From JAIOQA01 sp035493675 (GTDB taxonomy: Bacteria; Myxococcota_A; Polyangia; Haliangiales; Haliangiaceae): a stretch of 50,283 nucleotides of DNA. Under the pieces are notes generated by a model, which saw nothing but the letters and a program-made list of their open reading frames with translations, did no database searches and was not told the DNA's origin. This document shows, one piece after another, positions 28,678 to 39,026 of this stretch (the first letter of the stretch is position 1; the number at the start of each line of letters is the position of its first letter). A program made the translations under genes and the position numbers. The stretch lies in the NCBI GenBank assembly GCA_035493675.1, contig DATJIA010000459.1, forward strand, positions 1 through 50,283. The letters run 5' to 3'.

Positions 28678-29465
28678 AGATCGAGCACGCGATCGAGGCC
28701 GCGGTGCAGGCCGGGCGCGAGCGAGGCGACGCGGCGGATCGCGAGCAGGCCGCCGGCGACGTAGGGCGCGGCGCTGCCGGTCGATTCGTGGCGCAGGTGC
28801 AGGCGCTCGCCGTCCTGGCCGAAGACGACCTCGACCGACGAGACGAAGCCGGGCAAGCGCATCGAGTGGACCGGCACGCCGTCGAGCGTCGCGCCGCGCG
28901 CCGCGGGCTCGCCGGAGGTCGTGTGCCCGGTGGCGGGCGTGCGGATCGCGCCGAGGCGCGCGGCGAGCTCGCGGCCGGTGCCCGACGGCGCGTCGGGCTT
29001 GTGCAGCTTGCCGTAGTCGATCACCTCGAAGCTCTCGATCAGCTTCGCCGCCTCGCAAGCGAAGCGCATCAGCAAGACCGCGGTGAGCGCGAAGTTGCCG
29101 CACGCGAGCACCGCGCGCCCGCGATCGCGCGCGCGACGATCGATCGCCGCGTAGTCGTCGGCGGTGAGGCCCGACGTTCCGACGACGACGTGCAGGCCGG
29201 CGTCGAGCGCGGCCTCGATGTTCGCGCGCGCGGTGTCGGGCAGCGTGTACTCGACGAAGACGTCGCCGCCGGCCGCGAGCGCGTCCTTCGCGCCCGCGAA
29301 GACCTGCGCGGTGATCGACGGATCGCCGAGCGCGTCGCCGAGCGATCGACCGGCCGCGCGGCGCGCGATCGCGCTGACCAACGAGAGATCCGACGCGGCG
29401 GCGACGCCGCGCGCGAGCGCCGAGCCGGCCCAGCCGGTCGCGCCGGCGATGATCACGCGCGTCAC
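28674..29465 (-). CDS. dapB: DapB-family 4-hydroxy-tetrahydrodipicolinate reductase, divergent active site
   Basis: 263 aa from GTG. It begins MTRVIIAGATGWAGSALARG, a dinucleotide-binding start. EYTLPDTARANIEAALDAGL, VVGTSGL and the diagnostic DAPSGTGRELAARLG are DapB signatures, with a closing FGQDGERLHLRHEST. The usual EAHHxxK before DAPSGT reads EVIDYGKLHK, so the catalytic His pair is not conserved, although the Lys is kept. It may be a variant DapB as in some other phyla, or a relative with another substrate. The start overlaps the stop of the rluD-like gene (GTGA). No other lysine-pathway gene is in the window. Confidence 0.82.
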   Translation of the reverse strand: MTRVIIAGATGWAGSALARGVAAASDLSLVSAIARRAAGRSLGDALGDPSITAQVFAGAKDALAAGGDVFVEYTLPDTARANIEAALDAGLHVVVGTSGLTADDYAAIDRRARDRGRAVLACGNFALTAVLLMRFACEAAKLIESFEVIDYGKLHKPDAPSGTGRELAARLGAIRTPATGHTTSGEPAARGATLDGVPVHSMRLPGFVSSVEVVFGQDGERLHLRHESTGSAAPYVAGGLLAIRRVASLAPGLHRGLDRVLDL

Positions 29466-30412
29466 GACGCGCTCCGCAGAGAGCTCATGAGCTGCATCAT
29501 GTCGTCGGGGATCGGCGCGCGCAACGACAGCATCTCGCCGGTGATCGGGTGCGGGAAGTCGAGACGCTCGGCGTGCAGCGCCTGGCGCGGGAACGGCGGC
29601 CCGCCGCGGCCGTAGAGCGGATCGCCGACGATCGGCGTGCCGGTGTCGGCCATGTGGACGCGGATCTGGTGCGTGCGTCCCGTCTCCAAGCGACAGCGCA
29701 CCGCCGCCGCGCCCGCCGCGAACCGCTCGATCACGCGCCAGTGCGTGATCGCCGGCTTCCCGTTGGCGACCTTCGACGAGAACTTCTTGCGGTGCACGGG
29801 ATGGCGGTTGTAGAGCGTGCGGATCACGCCCGCGTCGGCGGCGGGCGGCGGGTGCACGACCGCGACGTACTCGCGCACGACCTCGGTCTTGGTCTTGAAC
29901 ATCGCCGACAGCGCGACGTGGGTCGCGTCGTCCTTCGCGACCACCATCACGCCGCTGGTGTCCTTGTCGAGGCGATGCACGATGCCGGGGCGCAGCGCGC
30001 CGCCGATGCCGCGCAGCGAGTCACCGCAGTGCGCGAGCAGCGCGTTGACCAGCGTCCCCGACGGGTGCCCGGGCGCGGGATGCACGACCATGCCCGCGGC
30101 CTTGTCGATCGCGATCAGGTGCGCGTCCTCGTAGACGACCACGATCGGGATCGATTCGGGCTCCACGTCGATCGGCGACGCCGGGCGCAAGAGGATCGCG
30201 ACGCGCTCGCCGGCGCGGACCTTCTGCCCGGCCTTGTCGGCGACCGATCCGTTGACCGTGATGTCGCCAGCGTCGATCAGGCGACGCACCTGCGCGCGGG
30301 TCAATTCAGGGACGCGCTCGGCGACGAAGGTATCGAGTCGCCCGGCGTCGAAGTCGGGGACGAAGACGCGCTCCTCGGGAGCCTCGTCTTCATCGTCCGG
30401 ATCGTCGCTCAC
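29462..30412 (-). CDS. rluD: RluD-family 23S rRNA pseudouridine synthase
   Basis: 316 aa from GTG. An S4 domain at about 28-90 (AQVRRLIDAGDITVNGSVAD) precedes the synthase domain. The catalytic motif GIVHRLDKDTSGVMVVAKDD contains the essential Asp, and VVHPAPGHPSGTLVNALLAH and RLETGRTHQIRVHMAD are diagnostic. RluD modifies helix 69 of 23S rRNA; RluC is a close alternative. An acidic N-terminal leader (SDDPDDEDEAPEER) is an addition to the usual family. The GTG overlaps the TGA of the 88-aa gene, so the three genes 30675 to 28674 form one coupled operon. Confidence 0.9.
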   Translation of the reverse strand: MSDDPDDEDEAPEERVFVPDFDAGRLDTFVAERVPELTRAQVRRLIDAGDITVNGSVADKAGQKVRAGERVAILLRPASPIDVEPESIPIVVVYEDAHLIAIDKAAGMVVHPAPGHPSGTLVNALLAHCGDSLRGIGGALRPGIVHRLDKDTSGVMVVAKDDATHVALSAMFKTKTEVVREYVAVVHPPPAADAGVIRTLYNRHPVHRKKFSSKVANGKPAITHWRVIERFAAGAAAVRCRLETGRTHQIRVHMADTGTPIVGDPLYGRGGPPFPRQALHAERLDFPHPITGEMLSLRAPIPDDMMQLMSSLRSAS

Positions 30413-30675
30413 CAGATCTTCGACTTCACGTGCCCCTTCGACTTCACCAACACGTCGACGATCGCGCGCTCGTAGATGTTCTGCGTGAAGATGTCCTCGG
30501 TGACGCGGCTCTTGAACAGCTCGCGGCCCTCGTTGATCTCGTCGTGCATCGCCTCGAACAAGTTGTCGTTGGCGATCCCGTCGAGGATCTTGGCCTCGTG
30601 GTAGAGCGTCAGGTCCGACGCGATGGCGCGGGCGAGCTGGCGCGCGCGCTTGGCGTTGTCGATCAGCGTGGCCAT
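30409..30675 (-). CDS. Conserved small helical protein (88 aa)
   Basis: The protein is almost wholly helical by composition: MATLIDNAKRARQLARAIAS, LYHEAKILDGIANDNLFEAM, EINEGRELFKSRVTEDIFTQ and a basic C-terminus (VKSKGHVKSKIW). I recall similar proteins in myxobacteria but no known function. It opens a coupled operon with rluD and dapB. A TAGAAT hexamer sits six bases before the ATG. Co-transcription with rluD suggests a ribosome-linked job, but this is only an inference. Confidence 0.72.
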   Translation of the reverse strand: MATLIDNAKRARQLARAIASDLTLYHEAKILDGIANDNLFEAMHDEINEGRELFKSRVTEDIFTQNIYERAIVDVLVKSKGHVKSKIW

Positions 30676-30681
30676 ACGCCG

Positions 30682-30687
30682 ATTCTA
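30682..30687 (-). promoter_or_regulatory. Candidate -10 element (TAGAAT), leaderless start
   Basis: On the minus strand TAGAAT ends six bases before the ATG at 30675, a close match to TATAAT at five of six positions. It should drive the 88-aa gene, rluD and dapB. Confidence 0.5.
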
Positions 30688-30753
30688 TCTCAGCCGGCGC
30701 TCGGGGTGCTACCCCGCGTCCTCGCGCCGCGCTTCGCGCCGGGCGCTCGGCTC

Positions 30754-30776
30754 GGCCCTTCGACGAGCTCAGGGCC
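30754..30776. repeat. Palindromic repeat CCCTTCGACGAGCTCAGGG
   Basis: CCCTTCGACGAGCTCAGGG (30756-30774) is flanked by GG and CC, giving a GGCCCT/AGGGCC stem. I recall almost the same unit, with A at the tenth base, dispersed between genes in many unrelated bacteria. It lies in a 128-base gene-free spacer between the stop of the MinD-like fusion gene and the promoter of the 88-aa gene. The rest of the spacer is GC-rich and shows no gene. Confidence 0.5.
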
Positions 30777-30803
30777 TCGGCGCTGCCCCTCTTCGCGCCG
30801 GCA

Positions 30804-32351
30804 TCAAGTCTCGCTGCCGTCGCCATCGGCGCTGGCGCCGCGGGCCGCGCGGAAGCGCTCGAGGTAGGTCGACTTGACCCGCTCGGCGTCGAGCCCGAGG
30901 ATGCGCGCGTATTCGACGAGGAAGCCGCGCACGTACACCGACGCCGGCAGCTTCGCGAAGACCTCGCCCTCGAGCGCCGACAGATAGGCCATGCCGATCT
31001 TCGAGCGCTCCGCGATCTCGCGCAGCTCGATGCCGCACGCCTCGCGGATCTGGCGCAGGAGCGCGCCCGAGTACTCGGTGCGCGGGCCGAGCTGCGGCAT
31101 CGGCGGCCGCACGGTCTGCTCGCCGGTCTCGGTCTTGGGCCGCGCGGCGATCGCCTCGATCGGCGTCGGCGGCGGCGCGGGCGGCGTCGGCACGCCGTCG
31201 GGGAAGAGCTCGAAGTCGTACTCCTTGCGCTTCGCCGCGTCCATCAAGGTCGTGTACGCGAGATCCAAGCGGCGGTGCACCGCCTCGAGCGACGCCGGAT
31301 CGTAGAGGCCGCTGATCGCGACCGAGTCGGTGCCGTAGACGTCGCGGACGCGGCGGTTCGCGCGCCGGATGTCCTCGAACGACGCGGTCGGCGCGACCTC
31401 GAGCAGATCGTAGTGCGAGTCGCTCGGTAGGACGTCGCCGTCGAGCGCGGGCTTCTGGTAGTTCGAGACCGCGCGCGCGAGCCGCTCGAAGCACTTCGCG
31501 ATGCGCGACTCGGGGTGCTCGACGAGCAGCGGGCGGCGGCGGCGCGTCGAGACCCAGACCGCCTCGTCGTACTCGAGGTGCCCGAGGTACTGCACCGGCA
31601 CGCCGAGCCGCCGGCGCGCCGCGACGGTGACCGCGCGGCCGAGCTCCATGTCGGCCTTCGAGCGCGCCGCGTTGATCACGAGCGACGGCGCGAACGCGAG
31701 GATCGCGCGGCGCAGCTCGCCGACGCGCGGATCGCCGGTCGCGACCGCGCGCAGGTAGAGATCGAGCGGCGCGATCATGCCGCCCTCGTGCGCGCGCATC
31801 TCGGCGGGCGTGAGCTGCGCCATCGCGCCGAGCCCGAGGTGGCGCAGGTGCTGGAGGAACGCGGCGCGCACGAAGCGCAGCATCAGCTCGACGCTGGTCG
31901 GATCGGGGACCGCGACGAGGATGCCGATATCCGCGTCGAGGAACAGATCGAGCGTCCACGGCGCGGTGCCGGGCCCGAGATCGACGACGACGTAATCCGC
32001 GGCGAGCGTGCGCAGCCCGGCGGACAGCGCGCGCACCATCGTCGTGCGCGGGCTCGCGATCCACGCCGGATCGCCGAGCGCGGCGACCATGCGCAGGCCG
32101 GGCAGCGGCGTGTGCGCGGTGAGCTCGGCGAGCGGGGTGCCCGACAGGCACTCGCTGAGCGTGCGGCTCGGGCGGTGCACGCCGGCGAAGATGTGGAGGT
32201 TCGGCGTGCCGAGCGCGCCGTCGACGAGCACGACCTTCTTGCCGAGGGTCGCGAGGAAGATGCCCACGTTCGCCGCGACGAGACTCTTGCCGACGCCGCC
32301 CTTGCCCCCGGCGACCGCGACGACGCGCGGGGTCGATTCACTCGAGCTCAT
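30804..32351 (-). CDS. MinD/ParA-like ATPase fused to a J-like domain and a RodZ-like HTH
   Basis: 515 aa. Residues 9-255 or so form a MinD-family ATPase: the deviant Walker A is GGKGGVGKS (15-23, signature Lys17), then VVLVDGALGTPNLHIFAG and DYVVVDLGPG. About residues 320-400 resemble a J-domain (HYDLLEVAPTASFEDIRRAN) that ends KRKEYD, but the HPD loop is missing (DVYGTDSVAIS). Residues about 435-500 match the RodZ/YmfM-type helix-turn-helix: LRQIREACGIELREIAERSK and LPASVYVRGFLVEYARILGL. There is no membrane segment. It is likely a spatial or regulatory ATPase in the cytoplasm. It is divergent from a kinase gene with only 36 bases between starts. Confidence 0.86.
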   Translation of the reverse strand: MSSSESTPRVVAVAGGKGGVGKSLVAANVGIFLATLGKKVVLVDGALGTPNLHIFAGVHRPSRTLSECLSGTPLAELTAHTPLPGLRMVAALGDPAWIASPRTTMVRALSAGLRTLAADYVVVDLGPGTAPWTLDLFLDADIGILVAVPDPTSVELMLRFVRAAFLQHLRHLGLGAMAQLTPAEMRAHEGGMIAPLDLYLRAVATGDPRVGELRRAILAFAPSLVINAARSKADMELGRAVTVAARRRLGVPVQYLGHLEYDEAVWVSTRRRRPLLVEHPESRIAKCFERLARAVSNYQKPALDGDVLPSDSHYDLLEVAPTASFEDIRRANRRVRDVYGTDSVAISGLYDPASLEAVHRRLDLAYTTLMDAAKRKEYDFELFPDGVPTPPAPPPTPIEAIAARPKTETGEQTVRPPMPQLGPRTEYSGALLRQIREACGIELREIAERSKIGMAYLSALEGEVFAKLPASVYVRGFLVEYARILGLDAERVKSTYLERFRAARGASADGDGSET

Positions 32352-32374
32352 CTCGGGCGGGGACACTACTACGT

Positions 32375-32380
32375 TATGAT
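32375..32380 (+). promoter_or_regulatory. Candidate -10 element (TATGAT), supports start at 32388
   Basis: TATGAT ends seven bases before the ATG at 32388. Two earlier in-frame ATGs (32376, 32379) lie inside or next to the hexamer, so they are unlikely to be used if this is the promoter. Confidence 0.45.
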
Positions 32381-32387
32381 GGTCGGG

Positions 32388-33824
32388 ATGGGGACCACGC
32401 CGCCCGGGCGAGGCGACGGCCGGGACGTCGGCGTCGCGGCGACGATGTCGATGGGCTTCACGACGGCGACGGTGCGCGAGCTCCAGGCCGGCGACGACGT
32501 CGGCGGCTATCGCATCGATCACGTGATCGGCGAGGGCGGGATGGGCACGGTCTACGGCGCGGTGCATCCGCTGATCGGCAAGCGCGCGGCGATCAAGGTC
32601 CTGCGCAAGGAGCTGTGCGCGAGCGCCGAAGCGGTCGAGCGCTTCGTGCAGGAGGCGCGCGCGGTCAACCAGATCGGCCACCCGAACATCGTCGACTGCT
32701 TCGCGTTCGGCGCGCTCCCCGACGGGCGCAGCTGGTGCGCGATGGAGTGGCTGACCGGCGAGAGCCTCTCGGATCGGATGGCGCGCCGCGCGCTGTCGTG
32801 GGACGAGACCCGCGCGATCGCGGGCGACGTGATCCGCGCGCTCGACGCCGCGCACGGCAAGGGCATCGTCCATCGCGATCTCAAGCCCGACAACGTCTTC
32901 CTCGTCGAGGTCGCCGACGAGCGTCCGCGCGTGAAGCTGCTCGACTTCGGGATCGCGAAGCTGACCGGCGGCGCGGATCAACGCGCGAGCAAGACGCGCA
33001 CCGGCGCGGTGGTCGGCACGCCGCTCTACATCGCGCCGGAGCAGGCGCGCGGCTTGTCGGTCGAGGCGCGCACCGATGTCTATTCGCTCGGCGTGATGCT
33101 GTTCGAGATGATCGCGGGGCGGCCGCCGTTCGACGAGGACAACGCCGCCGATCTGATCGCGAAGCACCTGACCGAGACGCCGCCGCTCCTGCGCGCGCAC
33201 GCGCCGAACGCGCCCGCGGAGGTCGAGGCGTTGATCGCGGAGATGCTCGAGAAGCGGCCGGAGGGGCGGCCGTCGCTCGCGAAGGTGAGGGCGGTGCTCG
33301 CGAACGCGAACGCGAACGCGAACGCGAAGGCGCCCTCGCCCGCTCCGTCTCCGGAAGACGCGCCGCTCGAGCTCGCGGTCGATGTGCGCGCGTCGCGGGT
33401 CGCCGCCGCTGCGCCCGCGGCGCGCTCGAAGCTCCCGTTCGTGATCGGCGCGATCGCGATCGCCGCGGCCGGCGCGATCGCGTTCGCGCTCACCCGCGGC
33501 GGAGCTTCCGCTTCGAAGCATCCGGCGATCGCGAGCGGCACCGCGACGCCGGTCGAGCCCGATCATCCCGCGCCACCGCCACCGCCGACGACGCCGGCCG
33601 GTGCGACCCTCGACGTCACGCTGACCGGCGCGCCGCGCGCGACGATCTCGATCGACGGCGACGAGCACGACGTCTGGAAAGGCGCGCCCGCGATGATCCC
33701 GGTCGCCGCCGGCCACCACGAGGTCACGGTCACCTCGTCCGGGTTCCGGACATTCCACACGTCGATCGACGCCGCCGCCGGCGCGCGCATCGCGGTGCTC
33801 GCGCGGATGGAGAAGCAGCGGTGA
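32388..33824 (+). CDS. Transmembrane Ser/Thr kinase with C-terminal PEGA domain
   Basis: 478 aa from the ATG at 32388; starts at 32376 and 32379 are possible. The kinase domain (about 40-300) is complete: GEGGMGTVYG, Lys70 in AAIKVL, HRDLKPDN with Asp164, DFG at 186-188 and APEQ. A flexible linker with an Ala-Asn repeat follows, then a membrane segment (LPFVIGAIAIAAAGAIAFAL). The outside domain is PEGA-like (GAPRATISIDGDEHDVWKGA to GHHEVTVTSSGFRTF). It should phosphorylate cytoplasmic targets in response to an envelope signal. Its stop overlaps the start of a lipoprotein gene (GTGA), which may act with the PEGA domain. Confidence 0.93.
   Translation: MGTTPPGRGDGRDVGVAATMSMGFTTATVRELQAGDDVGGYRIDHVIGEGGMGTVYGAVHPLIGKRAAIKVLRKELCASAEAVERFVQEARAVNQIGHPNIVDCFAFGALPDGRSWCAMEWLTGESLSDRMARRALSWDETRAIAGDVIRALDAAHGKGIVHRDLKPDNVFLVEVADERPRVKLLDFGIAKLTGGADQRASKTRTGAVVGTPLYIAPEQARGLSVEARTDVYSLGVMLFEMIAGRPPFDEDNAADLIAKHLTETPPLLRAHAPNAPAEVEALIAEMLEKRPEGRPSLAKVRAVLANANANANAKAPSPAPSPEDAPLELAVDVRASRVAAAAPAARSKLPFVIGAIAIAAAGAIAFALTRGGASASKHPAIASGTATPVEPDHPAPPPPPTTPAGATLDVTLTGAPRATISIDGDEHDVWKGAPAMIPVAAGHHEVTVTSSGFRTFHTSIDAAAGARIAVLARMEKQR
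33301..33324 (+). repeat. Four tandem CGAACG hexamers in the kinase linker
   Basis: CGAACG is repeated exactly four times, followed by the variant CGAAGG. It encodes an Ala-Asn repeat (NANANANAK) in the linker before the membrane segment. Copy changes would keep the reading frame and only alter linker length. Confidence 0.7.
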
Positions 33825-34309
33825 CGCGGATCGCGCTCGTGCTGGCGCTCGCCGCCTGTTCGCAGCGCGAGGGCACCGAGCCGGCGCCACGCGATCCGCC
33901 GCCGGCCGCGCCCTCTCCGGCCGATCCGCCGCGCGCCGAGCCACGCCTGGTGGGGACGTGGAGGCTCGTGATCGAGCCCGACGAGAGACCGCCGCTCTAC
34001 TACTTCGCGACGGTGATCTCCGGCACCTTCGTCTTCGACGAGCGCGGCGACGCGGTCCGCACGCTCGTCACGAAGGGCGCTCCGGGCGACACCCGCCTGG
34101 AGAAGCGCGACGACACGCCGCGCACGACCATCACGCGGTACCACGGCATGCACTTCGAGACCGAAGGCGGCGTCGAGCGGCTGACCTACCAGGCCGAGCT
34201 CCCCGGCGGCCGCAGGATCGGAGGATCGGTCCGCGACGCGATGGACGGCAGCGACCTGTGGTTCATCGACGAGAGCCAGGCGAGGCTCCATTTCAAGCGA
34301 CGCCCGTGA
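33821..34309 (+). CDS. Small lipoprotein with lipocalin-like body
   Basis: 162 aa from GTG, overlapping the kinase stop (GTGA, 33821-33824). The leader VTRIALVLALAACSQ has a lipobox at LAAC. A Pro-rich linker to about residue 42 precedes a beta-rich body (LVGTWRLVIEPDERPPLYYF, GTFVFDERGDAVRTL, GGVERLTYQAELPGGRRIGG). The GTWRL opening recalls lipocalin-like or similar small barrels, but this is weak. Coupling to the PEGA kinase suggests it senses or presents a ligand. Its stop abuts the stop of the convergent kinase-TPR gene (TGATCA). Confidence 0.65.
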   Translation: MTRIALVLALAACSQREGTEPAPRDPPPAAPSPADPPRAEPRLVGTWRLVIEPDERPPLYYFATVISGTFVFDERGDAVRTLVTKGAPGDTRLEKRDDTPRTTITRYHGMHFETEGGVERLTYQAELPGGRRIGGSVRDAMDGSDLWFIDESQARLHFKRRP

Positions 34310-37638
<3,329 letters not shown>

Positions 37639-37642
<4 letters not shown>

Positions 37643-38994
37643 GCGCGCACCGCGGCGGCGGCGTCCTCGAGCTCGTCGTCGGAGATCGTGCGCACGTCGA
37701 GCACGAGGCGGTCATCGATCACGCGCGCGACCACCGGCACGTTCGCCGCGCGCAGCGCGCGATCGAGCGCGTCCGCGGATCCCGACAGCGCGACGCCCCA
37801 CGACGGCAGCTCGGCGAGCGGCGACGCGCCGCCGCCGACGGTCGAGGTCGTCTCGACGATCGTCGCGCCGTGGTGCGGACCGATCAGCGCCGCGAGCTTC
37901 AGCGCGCGCGCGCGCAACGCCTCCGCCGGACAAGCGAGCATCGCGATCGCGGGGATCTCGGCGGCGCGGCCCTCGCGATACAGCGCGAGCGTCGCGGCGA
38001 GCGCCGCGATCGTCAGCTTGTCGGGGCGCATCGCGCGCATCAAGGGATGCGAACGCACGCGCGCGATCGCGGCCGCGCGCCCGGCGATCACGCCCGCCTG
38101 CGGTCCGCCGAGCAGCTTGTCGCCGGAGAAGCACACGAGATCCACGCCGTCGGCGATCGCGGCGCGCACGGTCGGCTCGCCGCCGAGCCCCAGCGTGCGC
38201 AGCGTGTCCTCGTCGACGATCGCGCCCGATCCGAGATCGATCATCGAGGCGAGGCCGCGCGCGCGCGCCAACTCGGCCAACGACCCGAGCGAGGCCTCTT
38301 CCGTGAAGCCGACGATCGCGAAGTTCGATCGATGGACCTTCAAGACGAGCGCGGTCCGCTCGGTGATCGCGGCTTCGTAATCGGCCAGCCGTGTCTTGTT
38401 GGTCGTCCCGACCTCGACCAGCACGCACCCCGAGGCGCGCAGGATGTCGGGCACGCGGAACGATCCGCCGATCTCGACCAGCTCGCCGCGCGACACGATC
38501 ACCTCGCGCCCGCTGGCGAGCGCGGCGAGCGCGAGCATGCACGCCGCCGCGTTGTTGTTGACGACGACCGCGTCCTCCGCGCCGGTCAGCTCGCGCAACA
38601 GCGCGACCAGGTGGCCGTGCCGCGATCCGCGCTCGCCGCGATCGAGATCGTATTCGAGGTTCGAATATCCGCGCGCCACATCATGAATGGCGGCGATCGC
38701 AGCCGCCGCGAGCGGCGCGCGCCCGAGGTTCGTGTGCAGGACGACGCCGGTGGCGTTGATCACGCGCCGCAGGCTCGGCTGCGCCAACCCGCGCGCGATC
38801 GCGGCGACCTCGCTCGCCGAAACCGCGCCGTCCGCCGAGGTCCCGGCGAGGATCGCCGCCCGCCGCGCCGCGACCGCGCGCCGCGCCGCCTCGACGACCG
38901 CCCACCTCGGCGCCTGCCCGAGCCCCGCCGCTTCCTCGACGAGCAGGTGCACCGCCGGCAGTGATCGCAGCGCCTCTTCAGAAGAGCCCGGCAT
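37639..38994 (-). CDS. selA: SelA, L-seryl-tRNA(Sec) selenium transferase
   Basis: 451 aa, full length. SelA motifs are plain: RVINATGVVLHTNLGRAPLA, YSNLEYDLDRGERGSRHGHL, VNNNAAACMLALAALA and EVGTTNKTRLADYEAAI. The PLP Lys is residue 293 in CFSGDKLLGGPQAGVIAGRA. The enzyme turns Ser-tRNA(Sec) into Sec-tRNA(Sec), so the organism should make selenoproteins. selB, selC and selD were not seen here. Its stop overlaps the start of the kinase-TPR gene. A TACGCT hexamer ends seven bases before the ATG, in a 32-base spacer shared with a divergent histidine kinase gene. Confidence 0.94.
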
Positions 38995-39001
38995 CGCCGG
39001 G

Positions 39002-39020
39002 AGCGTATACCAGCTATGCT
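39002..39020. promoter_or_regulatory. Back-to-back -10 elements in a 32-base divergent spacer
   Basis: On the minus strand TACGCT (complement of 39002-39007) ends seven bases before the selA ATG. On the plus strand TATGCT (39015-39020) ends six bases before the GTG of the histidine kinase gene. Any -35 elements would have to lie inside the opposite gene or spacer. Confidence 0.5.
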
Positions 39021-39026
39021 ATCCGC

